Part shown: piece after piece, positions 8,842 to 18,018 of the stretch | How the letters are laid out: every line of letters begins with the position of its first letter | How positions within the stretch are numbered: position 1 is the first letter of the stretch | Assembly: GCF_017349295.1 (NCBI RefSeq) | Contig: NZ_JAFMPK010000047.1 | Location: 1 to 64,000, forward strand | Direction: 5' to 3' | Source of the DNA: Myceligenerans salitolerans | GTDB lineage: Bacteria; Actinomycetota; Actinomycetes; Actinomycetales; Cellulomonadaceae | Length of the DNA stretch: 64,000 bases | Position numbers and translations under genes: made by a program | Notes under the pieces: generated by a model | Database searches by the model: none | The model's input: only the letters and a program-made list of their open reading frames with translations | What the model was told of the DNA's origin: nothing

Positions 8842-9672
8842 TCACTTGACAGCTCCTTGCAGGAGGGCCTTCACGAAGTGGCGCTGAAGGATCAGGAATA
8901 CCGCCAGGGACGGGGCGATGATCAACAATGAACCGGCGCACAGGAGAGCGATGTTGGTGCCATGTTCACCCTGGAAAGCTCCCAGGCCACCGGCAACGGT
9001 ACGCATGGATGGGTCATCGATGAGCACGAGTGGCAGCAGGTACTGGTTCCAGGTCGCGAGGAAGAACAAGATCGTGAGTGCCGACAAGGCGGGCACCGCC
9101 AGTGGTAGCTGGATCCGGCGGAAGATCTGCCATGCGCTGGCGCCGTCGAGCTTGGCAGCCTCCGTGAGGGCCGTCTCGGCCTTGAGGAAGCTTGCTCGCA
9201 TCCAGAACACGCCGAAGGGCATGAGCAGCCCGATGAGCGGCAGGATGACAGCCCAGCGCGAGCCGAGCAGCCCCATGTCGCGAAGGTTGTAGTAGAGGGG
9301 TGTGATGAGCGCTTCGAACGGCAGGGTCAGGCCGACCAGCAGGATGGCATTGATGAGGCGGCCGCCGGGCACGGCAAGCTGCGCCAGGCCGTATCCGGCC
9401 GCGGTGGCCATCGCGACGGCAGCAGGAACGACCCCTAGCACGATCAGGACGCTCGACTGGAACAGAGTGAGAAAGTTCGCTGCGGTCCATGCGTCGACGA
9501 AGTTGTGCCACTGAGGATCCGCGGGCCAGGCAAGCCCGGGAGGCGTGCTGTTCTGTGGCGCGAGCGCCGCGGTGAACATGCTGAGCAGCGGGATGACCGC
9601 GAACATCATCAGCGCCATCAGGATGGCGACGCGAGAGATGCGGTCGACGAGGGTTGACGAGGCGGCGCTCAT
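8842..9672 (-). CDS. Carbohydrate ABC transporter permease (MalG-like)
   Basis: A 276-residue inner-membrane protein with six predicted transmembrane stretches. The first is near residues 12-35 (ILMALMMFAVIPLLSMFT). The cytoplasmic EAA loop reads TEAAKLDGASAWQIFRRI; it docks to the shared ATPase. It belongs to the MalG/CUT1 family and would pair with the permease encoded immediately upstream, whose stop overlaps its ATG by four bases. No ATPase gene is nearby, which is common in actinobacteria where one MsiK-type ATPase serves many sugar importers. Confidence 0.9.
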   Translation of the reverse strand: MSAASSTLVDRISRVAILMALMMFAVIPLLSMFTAALAPQNSTPPGLAWPADPQWHNFVDAWTAANFLTLFQSSVLIVLGVVPAAVAMATAAGYGLAQLAVPGGRLINAILLVGLTLPFEALITPLYYNLRDMGLLGSRWAVILPLIGLLMPFGVFWMRASFLKAETALTEAAKLDGASAWQIFRRIQLPLAVPALSALTILFFLATWNQYLLPLVLIDDPSMRTVAGGLGAFQGEHGTNIALLCAGSLLIIAPSLAVFLILQRHFVKALLQGAVK

Positions 9673-10751
9673 TCGTGCCTCCCGATTCGTTGAATGGGCC
9701 AGATGACGAGCAGCACGAGGGCCGCGAGGAAAACGGCGAGAGCTGAGGCCTGCCCGACCTGCTGCTCCAGGAAGGTGAGCCGGTAGATCTCGACGCCCGG
9801 CACCATCGTCTGATAGCCAGGTCCGCCCTGGGTGGCGATCTGGACGACGTCGAAGCTGGCCAGGGCCGCGATCGTCGTGATCGTCGCGCAGACGGCGATC
9901 TCTTGACGAAGCCCAGGCAGCGTGACTGCGAAGAACTCGCCGACGCGGCCGGCCCCGTCCAGGCGGGCCGCCTCATACAGCGATGGGTCGATCTTCCCGA
10001 TACCCGACAGCAGCAGCACGGTGCAGAAGCCGAGTGACAGCCAGAAGCCGATGATGCCGACGGCCGGCAACGCGAACGTGAAGTCTCCGAGCCACGCGCG
10101 TGTGAAGGACTCCAGGCCGACCGCCCTGAGGGACTGGTTGACGAGCCCGTCGGTGGAGAACATCCACGTCCACGCGATGCCGGCCGCCACCGGCGGCAGC
10201 ACCTGCGGGATGAACAGCACGACCCGAGCCGCAGTGTTGAACGGACCCACCCGAAGCTCTCGGATCAAGCTCGCGGCGACAAGCCCGATACTGACCGGCA
10301 GCACGGTGTAGAAGAGGATGAGGACGAACGCGTGGATCACCGATCCGAACAGCTCGGGCTCGGTGAAGATGGCCTTCCAGTTGTCCAGCCCCGCAGGCGT
10401 TGCCGGCCCGATGCCGTCCCACTCGTAGAACGAGAACTGCACGGACTGGCCCAGCGGATACAGCACGAACACGGCATACATGACCAGCGCCGGCGCCACC
10501 CACACCACACCGCTCCATCGGTCTGCGCGACGCCGTCGGCGGGCCGGGCGTGGCACGGGGAGCGACTTTCGGGAGTCGAGATCGGGCTCCACGAAACTCG
10601 GCTTCTTCACCACCTTGCCGGTTGATGCCGTTGCTGCGTTCAGTGTCATGGCTCCGCCCGTGGAAATCTTCGTGGTGGCGCCGGTCTGCTGTGCGTCTGC
10701 GGTTCTCGGCGGAGCGTGACGGGCGTTCGGGTGCCTACTGTTCGGTGTCAT
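9669..10751 (-). CDS. Carbohydrate ABC transporter permease (MalF-like)
   Basis: Membrane subunit of the importer, with an EAA loop YEAARLDGAGRVGEFF. The 360-residue reading starts at 10751 and overlaps the binding-protein gene by 17 bases. Its first ~90 residues are hydrophilic and arginine-rich, so the internal ATG at 10649 (326 residues) is an equally reasonable start. The first membrane segment begins at about residue 83 (GVVWVAPALVMYAVFVLY). It should form a heterodimer with the downstream permease. Confidence 0.88.
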   Translation of the reverse strand: MTPNSRHPNARHAPPRTADAQQTGATTKISTGGAMTLNAATASTGKVVKKPSFVEPDLDSRKSLPVPRPARRRRRADRWSGVVWVAPALVMYAVFVLYPLGQSVQFSFYEWDGIGPATPAGLDNWKAIFTEPELFGSVIHAFVLILFYTVLPVSIGLVAASLIRELRVGPFNTAARVVLFIPQVLPPVAAGIAWTWMFSTDGLVNQSLRAVGLESFTRAWLGDFTFALPAVGIIGFWLSLGFCTVLLLSGIGKIDPSLYEAARLDGAGRVGEFFAVTLPGLRQEIAVCATITTIAALASFDVVQIATQGGPGYQTMVPGVEIYRLTFLEQQVGQASALAVFLAALVLLVIWPIQRIGRHE

Positions 10752-12102
10752 TTTCGTAGTCCTCCTGGAGCGCCGCAGAGAACTCGGACGGCGACGTCTT
10801 TCCCGCCACGAGAAGTTGCGTCTGCGGGATCAGGGTGTTCGCATGCATCGACGCCGTCGAGTTCGACATGAAGTCGACGAGGCCGTCGCTCTCCAGCAGC
10901 GTCTGAAATGACTCGACGGTGGCTGCGACAAGGGATCCAGGCTCCGAGTCGGGCATGGGCGCGTCCGCGGGCCCGGCGGGCGGGAGCCCGAGAAGATCCA
11001 GGGTGCTCTGGCGGGCTTCGGCATCTGTCTGGATGAAGTTCAAGAACGCAGCTGCCGCATCGGGCTCGGAGGACCTGGCAGGAATGGCCAGGACGCCGGC
11101 GGCGGTCATCGCGGTGAAGGGATCACCGGCCTCCTCGGGCGGGAAGAGGAAGAACCCGATCTCGCCGCGGCCTGTTTCCTGAAGCGTTGGCGCCTGCCAG
11201 TTCCCGCTCGGGAAGAAAACGCCCTCGCCCTGCGCGAACCTGGCGGGAGCCTGTGTCTGATCGATGCTGTTGACGTCGTCGGGCAGATATCCCTTCGCCC
11301 CCCATCGTTGAAGCGTCGTGGCGGCCTCGACCAGCGCGGACGTGTCGATGTCCGCGCCCGGCTTGTTGTAATTCCAGTCCTGGATCACCTGTGTGCCGCC
11401 CGCATAGTTCATTTGGAGGTTCTGCAGCGGATACGCCAGTCCGCCGTCCTTGCCGTTGACCATGATCGGCAGGAGACCCGCGCTCTTCGCCTCGTCCAGA
11501 CTCCGCTCGAGGTCGCCGAGCGTGGCCGGCGGCTCGGTCATCCCGATCTGGGCCGCAAGTTCCTTGTTGTAGTACACGCCCGTCAACCCGAAACCAGGTC
11601 CGGCGCCGTACAGATGCCCGGTGCCACGCTGACGACCGTCATCGGCGACACGGGTGGAAGCGAACTGCGACTGCGGCCACTCGGTCCATCCGTATGCCTC
11701 GGCGTACGGATCCAGATCGGTCAGGAGATGGTCCTTGACCAGGTTGCCGAAGGACGCGAGCCGGACCAGGTCCGGCACCTCGGTGCCGGAAATCAGGCGG
11801 GGCACGTTGGTCGTGAGATTGTTGAAGTCCTCGCCGGTCACCTCCACCGTGACATTGGGATGCTCGGCATGGAAGGCGGCGCCGAGTTCCTCGTACAGCG
11901 GCACATCCGGTGTCGACACAAGCACCTCGACAGTGACCGGCGCGTCACCGATGCTCGTGCTCACGGCTGCTGGCGTGACAGGCGGAGCACTCGGCGTGCC
12001 CGGGGCAGCGCACGATGCCACGAGGGCGGCAAGTAGGGCGGGCAGGATGAATGGGGCGACAGCCCGCCGACGTCGCCGAGACTGAGCATTGCTGGTACGC
12101 AT
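10735..12102 (-). CDS. Extracellular solute-binding lipoprotein of a sugar ABC transporter
   Basis: This 455-residue protein is the substrate-binding component of the importer. It has an arginine-rich n-region, a hydrophobic stretch and a lipobox LVASC with Cys31 as the acylation site. The mature part has SBP_1 (MalE-like) features, such as the YYNKELAAQIG segment where such proteins grip sugars. The ATG at 12102 is preceded by GAGGAG. It is the second gene of the leftward esterase/binding protein/permease/permease unit. Substrate unknown; the adjacent esterase suggests an acylated or ester-linked carbohydrate. Confidence 0.92.
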   Translation of the reverse strand: MRTSNAQSRRRRRAVAPFILPALLAALVASCAAPGTPSAPPVTPAAVSTSIGDAPVTVEVLVSTPDVPLYEELGAAFHAEHPNVTVEVTGEDFNNLTTNVPRLISGTEVPDLVRLASFGNLVKDHLLTDLDPYAEAYGWTEWPQSQFASTRVADDGRQRGTGHLYGAGPGFGLTGVYYNKELAAQIGMTEPPATLGDLERSLDEAKSAGLLPIMVNGKDGGLAYPLQNLQMNYAGGTQVIQDWNYNKPGADIDTSALVEAATTLQRWGAKGYLPDDVNSIDQTQAPARFAQGEGVFFPSGNWQAPTLQETGRGEIGFFLFPPEEAGDPFTAMTAAGVLAIPARSSEPDAAAAFLNFIQTDAEARQSTLDLLGLPPAGPADAPMPDSEPGSLVAATVESFQTLLESDGLVDFMSNSTASMHANTLIPQTQLLVAGKTSPSEFSAALQEDYENDTEQ

Positions 12103-12211
12103 GACAACTCCTCAAGAACGATGTTCGCGCGACGATGGGCCTGGCCATGTCGCTCCACAGGTGATCGAAGGAGGCGATCCGTATCGGGCGTCCGACACGG
12201 AGCCCGACAGA

Positions 12212-13186
12212 TCAGGTGTTGATCGCCGAACTCGCGCGATCCGATTCCTGATTGGCGAACGCCTGCCGTAGTGCCGAGCCGGCCTTGTCGACGGCGTCTG
12301 CCGCGTCCGGCATGACGCCGAGCTTCTCGATGAACCCGTGGATCTGACCGGCGTAGTCGTGGATCTCGACAGCGACCTGATCCCTGCGCAACCGCCGGGC
12401 GTACTCGATGGCCTCCCCACGCAAGAAGTCGTGCTCGGCGGTGATCACGATCGCGGGAGAGACACCGCGCAACGTCTCGGCATGCAATGGCGAGGCGAGG
12501 GGAGACCGCCGCATCAGCTCGTCCGGGACGTAGGCGTCCCACAGATACGCGATCCGCTCATACGTGGTCCTGCCGTAGTCGCCACGGCCTGCGAAATCCG
12601 AATACGACTCCACGAAGCGGAGCTTGGTCGTGGTGTCCATGGTGCTGTCCAGCACCGGGTACACCAACAGCTGCAGCGTCAGATCAAGCTGGACGTCCCT
12701 GGCTCTGAGGGCGGCCGCTGCCGCGAGGTTTCCGCCCGCGCTGTCACCCCCGACCGCAACCCTGGAGAAGTTCTGCCGGGCCCAGCTGATGGCGGCCCAT
12801 GTGTCGTCGAATGCCGCCGGAAATGGGTGCTCGGGCGCGAGCCGGTAGTCGATCGTGAGGACGGCACATGCGGCACGGTTCGCCAGGGCACGCGCGACCC
12901 CTTCGCAGGCGTCCAGGTCGCCCAGCATCCAACCGCCGCCATGCATCCAGACCAGAACGTCCTCTTCGCCGCCGTGCGGCCGGTAGAGCCTCGAGGAAAC
13001 ACCCCCGGCGTCGACCGTCTCCACGGAGGCCACGTGCTCGAGCGGGCCACGGCAGGCCAGCGCGTGATCGTGGGCCTGCTTGCGCAGTGCGGCGATGTCG
13101 CGACCCCAGTAGTTCACCTGAGGTGCGAGAGACTCGAAATACCTGCGCACCTGCGCGCTAGGTACTGGGGAAATCGGCGTCGTCAT
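12212..13186 (-). CDS. Alpha/beta hydrolase of the hormone-sensitive-lipase (HSL) esterase family
   Basis: A 324-residue cytoplasmic esterase. The oxyanion-hole motif is HGGGW, the nucleophile elbow is GDSAGG, the acid lies in TAEHDFLRGE and the histidine in GQIHGFIE. The start at 13186 is chosen because AAGGAGGAG lies just upstream and the longer reading adds only unrelated residues. It is the first gene of the transporter operon, suggesting hydrolysis of the imported ester. No signal peptide. Confidence 0.9.
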   Translation of the reverse strand: MTTPISPVPSAQVRRYFESLAPQVNYWGRDIAALRKQAHDHALACRGPLEHVASVETVDAGGVSSRLYRPHGGEEDVLVWMHGGGWMLGDLDACEGVARALANRAACAVLTIDYRLAPEHPFPAAFDDTWAAISWARQNFSRVAVGGDSAGGNLAAAAALRARDVQLDLTLQLLVYPVLDSTMDTTTKLRFVESYSDFAGRGDYGRTTYERIAYLWDAYVPDELMRRSPLASPLHAETLRGVSPAIVITAEHDFLRGEAIEYARRLRRDQVAVEIHDYAGQIHGFIEKLGVMPDAADAVDKAGSALRQAFANQESDRASSAINT

Positions 13187-13633
13187 CGAGCTCCTCCTTG
13201 AGCTGAGTGGGCCTGCGGTGCCATCAAGCACCAGGTCGAAGCGTCCGCTCCTTCGCAAGCGCTTCGGGTACCGATGTGGATCAGCCGGACCGGTGCCGCG
13301 AGTCGTAACGGCACTCAATACCGACTGACTAATCAGTCTGTTTCGGTGAACGTACGCCCGCGCTTGGTCGGGTGTCCAGTAGGTTGCAGAATCGTTACCA
13401 GCAGGTGAATCCCCTTCACCGCTCGGTATGCTTCTCTGACCTGTGATGACGTTGATCAGGCGTGATCTCAAGGGGCATCGGTGCGCTAGGGCAGACGATC
13501 GACGCCACCGGTGGATCGAAGCCCTGAGCGGGCCCCGCCATCGGCGGCCCGATCGTCACCGTGCCGACCGCGCGGCTGCCGCGCATGGGTCTCGCGATCG
13601 GGCTTGGCGTCCGAAGGTCCGGGCACCCGGATG
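13187..13633. other. Promoter region upstream of the esterase/transporter operon
   Basis: A 447-bp non-coding stretch between the esterase start and the end of the next leftward gene. It contains the perfect palindrome listed at 13323-13338, and the base composition changes across it from the GC-poorer left island to the GC-rich right part. No gene or convincing terminator was found. Confidence 0.6.
13323..13338. promoter_or_regulatory. Perfect 16-bp palindrome, candidate TetR operator
   Basis: GACTGACTAATCAGTC has perfect 6-bp arms with a 4-bp spacer, 137 bases upstream of the esterase ATG. Size and symmetry are typical of TetR-family operators, and the only TetR gene close by is at 8132-8764, at the far end of the same unit. 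I did not find a second copy by the TetR start. Confidence 0.55.
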
Positions 13634-14578
13634 TCAGGCTGCCGAGATAGCCGTTCTGGTGAGTCGTTCCGAGACCTCCCAGACGCGTGCGGCCTCGCCG
13701 GCGCTGCGCAGCGGGGAGTACATCCGCTGCTCGGCCGGTGCGCCGCTGGTGTTGCCGAACCCGCTGGGGCTGTATAGGACACCCGGCTCGGCCTGGGGGC
13801 CGGTGGCCGCCATGAGCGCGGGCAGCGCCGCGGTCTCGACGGTGCCGGCCAGGATGCCGCGGGCCGAAAGCCAGCGGATCATCCGGCGTCCGGTGGTCTC
13901 CTGGGTGCGGCCGATCTCGGGGCGGGCGGCCAGGAGGTTGGTGGGAGCGACGCCGGGGTGGGAGATGTTGCTCGTGATGCCCCACCCGTGCGCCTGGCTG
14001 CGGCGTTCCAGCTCGAGGCCGAACAGGCCGAGGGCGATCTTGGACTGGCTGTAGGCGCGCATGCCGTCGTAGCTGCGTTCCCAGTTGAGGTCGTCCCAGT
14101 GGATCCTGCCGCTGCGGGCGGCGACGCTCACCTGCGACGTGACCCGTGCGCCGCCGGCGCGCAGCAGCGGCATCAGGTGCGCGACGAGGGCGAAGTGGCC
14201 CAGGTGGTTGGTGCCGAACTGGAGCTCGAACCCGTCGGCGGTCGTCCGGCGGTCGGGCGGGGTCATCACGCCGGCGTTGTTGATCAGGAGGTGAATCGGG
14301 TCGCCCTCCGCGCGCAGGGTGTCACCGAGGGCGGCGACGGACGCGAGGGAGGACAGTTCGAGGTCGCGCAGTGAGACGTTCGCGCCGGGCACGGACTGCT
14401 TGATCCTGGCGATCGCGGCCTCCCCCTTGGCCGGGTTGCGAACGGGGACGACGACCTCGGCCCCGGCCGCGGCAAGCCGTCGGGCCATGACCAGGCCCAT
14501 GCCGTCGCTCGCCCCGGTGACGACGGCGCGCCTGCCGGTCAGATCGGGGATGGTGATGTCGATCGGTGTGCGGGACAT
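13634..14578 (-). CDS. Short-chain dehydrogenase/reductase (retinol-dehydrogenase-like)
   Basis: A 314-residue NAD(P)H-dependent oxidoreductase. The Rossmann motif is TGASDGMG (21-28), the NNAG motif lies in [12 protein letters not shown], and the active-site Tyr/Lys lie in AYSQSK. Its length and the extended C-terminus ([10 protein letters not shown]) fit the protochlorophyllide/retinol dehydrogenase-like subgroup. It is divergent from the XRE-type regulator at 14835, and such SDR/regulator pairs are frequent in actinobacteria. Substrate unknown. Confidence 0.9.
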   Translation of the reverse strand: MSRTPIDITIPDLTGRRAVVTGASDGMGLVMARRLAAAGAEVVVPVRNPAKGEAAIARIKQSVPGANVSLRDLELSSLASVAALGDTLRAEGDPIHLLINNAGVMTPPDRRTTADGFELQFGTNHLGHFALVAHLMPLLRAGGARVTSQVSVAARSGRIHWDDLNWERSYDGMRAYSQSKIALGLFGLELERRSQAHGWGITSNISHPGVAPTNLLAARPEIGRTQETTGRRMIRWLSARGILAGTVETAALPALMAATGPQAEPGVLYSPSGFGNTSGAPAEQRMYSPLRSAGEAARVWEVSERLTRTAISAA

Positions 14579-14602
14579 GTGGTTCGCTCCTCGGTGTCGT
14601 GC

Positions 14603-14613
14603 GTTGGACCAAC
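14603..14613. promoter_or_regulatory. Palindrome in the SDR/XRE divergent promoter region
   Basis: GTTGGACCAAC is a perfect palindrome around a central A, 25 bases before the SDR start and 220 bases before the regulator. It is a reasonable operator for the divergent regulator but is short. Confidence 0.3.
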
Positions 14614-14834
14614 ACTCGCTGAAGGCCGGCCCCTTATTCAGGGCCTGACGATCCGCCCTTACGCGGGGCGGGGCTCGACCGGATCCGCCGCGAGGCCGCC
14701 GCCGGAATCAGGACCTCCCGATCACAGGCTTGCCGGGGTCAGGGCCGCCGTCCGCAACGGGGGATCGCCAGGCCGTGGCTATCTCCTGCCGCGCGGGATA
14801 GAAACGAGGCAGTACTTCCAGAAGGGGGAGCGTC

Positions 14835-15674
14835 ATGATCGATCGCACCGGGCTGGCGAGCTTTCTCCGCAAGCGGCGTGCGGCACTGCAGCCGGAGGAC
14901 GTCGGCATGCCTCGGGGTCAGCGCCGCAGGACCAGCGGGCTGCGGCGCGAGGAGGTCGCGACGCTGTGCAACATGTCGGCCGACTACTACGCCCGGCTGG
15001 AGCGGGAGCGTGGGCCGCAGCCGTCGCAGCAGATGCTCGCCTCGATCGCTCAGGGGTTGCACCTGACGATCGACGAACGCGACCACCTGTTCCGGCTGGC
15101 CGGACACAACCCACCGCCCCGGGGAAGCTCCAGCGAACACATCAACCCGGGGCTGCTGCGCATCCTCGACCGCTTGGAGGACACACCCGCCGAGGTCGTC
15201 AACGAGCTCGGTGAGACACTGCGGCAGACGCCGATGGGCGTCGCCCTCACCGGCGACACGACCCGGTACACCGGGCCCGCCCGCAGCATGGGTTACCGGT
15301 GGTTCACCGACCCGGGCGCCCGGGACCTCTACGCCCCGGAGGAACACGCGTTCATGACCCGGATGTATGCCGCCGGGCTGCGCGGGCTCGTCACCCTCCG
15401 GGGCCCGGACTCCCGGGCCGCCTACCTGGCCGGGCTGCTCCTGGACAGCAGCGAGGAGTTCCGGCGCGTGTGGGAGGACCACGAGGTCGGGATACACCCC
15501 CACCAGGTCAAGCACTTCGTTCATCCCGAGGTCGGCGCCCTGGAGCTCAACTGCCAGCGGCTGATCGACCCGGGCCAGGCCCACGCCCTGATGGTCTACA
15601 CCGCCGTACCCGGCAGCGAGAGCTACGAGAAGCTCCAGGTTCTGTCGGTCATCGGAGCGCAGGCGCTGCGCTGA
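14835..15674 (+). CDS. XRE-family regulator with MmyB-like ligand-binding domain
   Basis: This 279-residue protein has an N-terminal XRE helix-turn-helix (about 30-78, LRREEVATLCNMSADYYARL). The C-terminal domain is of the MmyB type (about 105-270, ending with HPEVGALELNCQRL), a fold that can bind small aromatic or fatty ligands. It is divergent from the SDR gene and most likely represses it. A second member of the same family is encoded at 51357-52214. Confidence 0.9.
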   Translation: MIDRTGLASFLRKRRAALQPEDVGMPRGQRRRTSGLRREEVATLCNMSADYYARLERERGPQPSQQMLASIAQGLHLTIDERDHLFRLAGHNPPPRGSSSEHINPGLLRILDRLEDTPAEVVNELGETLRQTPMGVALTGDTTRYTGPARSMGYRWFTDPGARDLYAPEEHAFMTRMYAAGLRGLVTLRGPDSRAAYLAGLLLDSSEEFRRVWEDHEVGIHPHQVKHFVHPEVGALELNCQRLIDPGQAHALMVYTAVPGSESYEKLQVLSVIGAQALR

Positions 15675-15698
15675 GGCGCCGGTGACCGGTCGAGGCGT

Positions 15699-16481
15699 TC
15701 AGCGGATCCACGATGCGAGGACGGTGGGCCGGATCTTGCCGCCGGCGAGAGGGTTGGCCTGGTATCGCACGATGATGCGCTCCCCGCGGTGGCCGGTGCT
15801 GCGTTCGTTGCGTCTGCCCGATGAGGGATCGGCCACGACGTCCGTGTCGATGTACCAGCCCGTGTCCCAGGAGGCTTGGAGCGGGAGGTGTCCGCCCCAC
15901 TGGTTGACGAGCGAGCGGATCGGCCAGATGACGTCGCGGGACTCGAGCCCTGTGTCGGCCAGACGGGTCCAGACCGGTGGGCGGCGTGAGTCGACGGGCT
16001 TGTCGCCCGCAAGGACGAGTCCGGCCTGGAGACACAGGTACACGCTCAGCGGCGGGTCGAGGCGTGCCGGGCCGTCGTGGCCGACCATGGACCGCAGTGC
16101 CGTCATCACGTGTGTGGGTCCCTTGCCCGCGCCACGGGCGCTGATCACGGCCACGTCCCACAGGGAGGGGACCGTGACGAAGCGTTCTTCGTCGCACGAC
16201 CAGGTGATCTCACGCATGGTGGGGACGCCGAAGCGTCCGGCGAGCGGCCCGTTCTCGTAGGCTCGCCCGAGCATGTCGTCGAGGGCCGCCGCACCGATGG
16301 CCGGTACGAACACCAGCCTGGGCTCGAGCGCCTCGCGGCGCATGAGCTCGAAAGCGGGCAGGACCTTTCGCAGCGAGGCGTCGAATGCTTCCAGCGGCGG
16401 CAGCGGGGCCGGCCCGTCGGGTCGATGGTCGACCAACGCGGCCAGCCTGCGCGCGGTGGCGTGGGCGGCGCCGGGCTCCAT
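15699..16481 (-). CDS. Uncharacterised protein
   Basis: A 260-residue protein that I do not recognise. It has no signal peptide, membrane segment or clear catalytic motif. Notable segments are AIGAAALDDMLGRAYENG and a Trp/Asp-rich region NQWGGHLPLQASWDTGWYI near the C-terminus. The start at 16481 is the first ATG in the region with coding-like character, but it lacks a good ribosome binding site and longer readings reach 16682. It is convergent with the XRE regulator (24-bp gap). Confidence 0.55.
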   Translation of the reverse strand: MEPGAAHATARRLAALVDHRPDGPAPLPPLEAFDASLRKVLPAFELMRREALEPRLVFVPAIGAAALDDMLGRAYENGPLAGRFGVPTMREITWSCDEERFVTVPSLWDVAVISARGAGKGPTHVMTALRSMVGHDGPARLDPPLSVYLCLQAGLVLAGDKPVDSRRPPVWTRLADTGLESRDVIWPIRSLVNQWGGHLPLQASWDTGWYIDTDVVADPSSGRRNERSTGHRGERIIVRYQANPLAGGKIRPTVLASWIR

Positions 16482-16763
16482 CGTCGAGGTGTGCGGTATC
16501 GAACCGGCCACGCCAGCCTCCCGGTGATCGTCGTCACGTGAGCATAGGTCGGGCCCGGGGTCTGGTACGAGGATGAAAACACTGGTCGGAGGCATCGACC
16601 TCCTCGACCTCGCGCGTCCACGTTTCCGCGGCGTCGGCCTCCGGCACCTTGCGCTCCGGCGCCTTGCGACGAGCGAGGGCAAGGCCGTGCGGGCGTCCTG
16701 GCCGGGACGAGTCGATCGCGAAGCAGGTGTCCCGTGGGACGATGCCGGCCCAGCGATGCGCGG

Positions 16764-17870
16764 TCATGCCGTCCGGTAGTCGGTGTACCCGGCAGCGCCC
16801 CCGCCGTAGACGAGATCGAAGTCGGTCTCGTTGAGCGTGAGCCCCGCGGTCAGCCTGGTCGGCAGGTCCGGGTTGCTGATGAAGGGGCGGCCGAACGCCG
16901 CTGCGTCGACGTACCCCTTCTCGATCAGCGTGCAGGCCTTCTCCGCGTCGTAGTTCCCGGCGCCGATGATCACCCCGGGGAACGCGCCGCGCAGGGCGGC
17001 GCGGAAGTCCTCGTCCAGCGCGGGCCCTCCGGCCCAGTCCGGTTCGCACAGGTGCAGGTACCCGAGATCGCGCTCCGCGAGCCGAGCGGCGAGGTACAGG
17101 CCCATCTCGAGGCCGTCCGCGTCGTCGAGGCCACCGAACTTGATCATCGGGGAGATGCGGATCCCGACGTGCTGCGCATCCCACTCGGACACGACGGCGT
17201 CGACGACCTCGAGGGGGAAGCGGGCGCGGTTCTCCAGGCTCCCGCCGTAGGCGTCGGTCCGGGCGTTGGAGGAGACCGACATGAACTGCTGGAGCAGGTA
17301 GCCGTTCGCGCCGTGGATCTCGACCATGTCGAACCCCGCGCGGCGGGCGTTGGCGGTCGCGCGCCGGTAGTCCTCGACGACGCGGGCGATCTCGTCCGTC
17401 GTCAGGGCCCGCGGTGTCGGGCTCGGCACCGACTCCACCTGCCCGGCGGCGTTCTTGACGGTGGCCTTGCCGTCGAACGGCAGCGCGCTGGCGGACACAC
17501 CTGGGCCGCCGCCCTGGTAGGACTCGTGCGTGACTCGTCCGACGTGCCAGAGCTGGAGCGCGATCCGCCCGCCCGCGGCGTGGACGGCGTCCGTGACCCG
17601 CTTCCAGCCGGCCACCTGTTCCGCGCTGTAGATTCCGGGGGTGTCGGCGTACCCCTTGCCCTCGGGCGAGATCTGGGAGCCTTCGGTGACGATGAGGCCG
17701 GCGCCGGCCCGCTGGCGGTAGTACTCCACCATGAGGTCGGTCGGGACGTCCCCGTCGCCGGCGCGGCTGCGCGTCATGGGTGCCATGAACACGCGGTTGC
17801 TGGTCGTCAGTGCCGGCAGGGTCAGTGGCTTGGTCAGGATCGAGGTCGTCTGGGTCGGCATCGTGGGCAT
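16764..17870 (-). CDS. Old Yellow Enzyme family NADH:flavin oxidoreductase
   Basis: A 368-residue FMN enzyme of the NemA/OYE class that reduces activated C=C bonds. Family signatures are MAPMTRSRAG, the HGANGYLLQQF strand, RTDAYGGSLENRARF and the phosphate-binding GRPFISNPDLP near the C-terminus. The length is standard. Upstream on the same strand are two alpha/beta hydrolases, so the three may be cotranscribed leftward (149-bp gap to the nearer one). Confidence 0.94.
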   Translation of the reverse strand: MPTMPTQTTSILTKPLTLPALTTSNRVFMAPMTRSRAGDGDVPTDLMVEYYRQRAGAGLIVTEGSQISPEGKGYADTPGIYSAEQVAGWKRVTDAVHAAGGRIALQLWHVGRVTHESYQGGGPGVSASALPFDGKATVKNAAGQVESVPSPTPRALTTDEIARVVEDYRRATANARRAGFDMVEIHGANGYLLQQFMSVSSNARTDAYGGSLENRARFPLEVVDAVVSEWDAQHVGIRISPMIKFGGLDDADGLEMGLYLAARLAERDLGYLHLCEPDWAGGPALDEDFRAALRGAFPGVIIGAGNYDAEKACTLIEKGYVDAAAFGRPFISNPDLPTRLTAGLTLNETDFDLVYGGGAAGYTDYRTA

Positions 17871-18018
17871 GGTGTTCCTCCTGCGGGCATGCCGGAGCGG
17901 GCCCGCGTCTTGATGGTGTGTACGGCGTCTCGTGGCGCCTCGGACGGTCGCCGGGCGCTGCCCGGCGACGACGGGAGGTGGGCGGTCCCGGAGCGGCTGG
18001 GCCGCTCCGGAACGCGCG

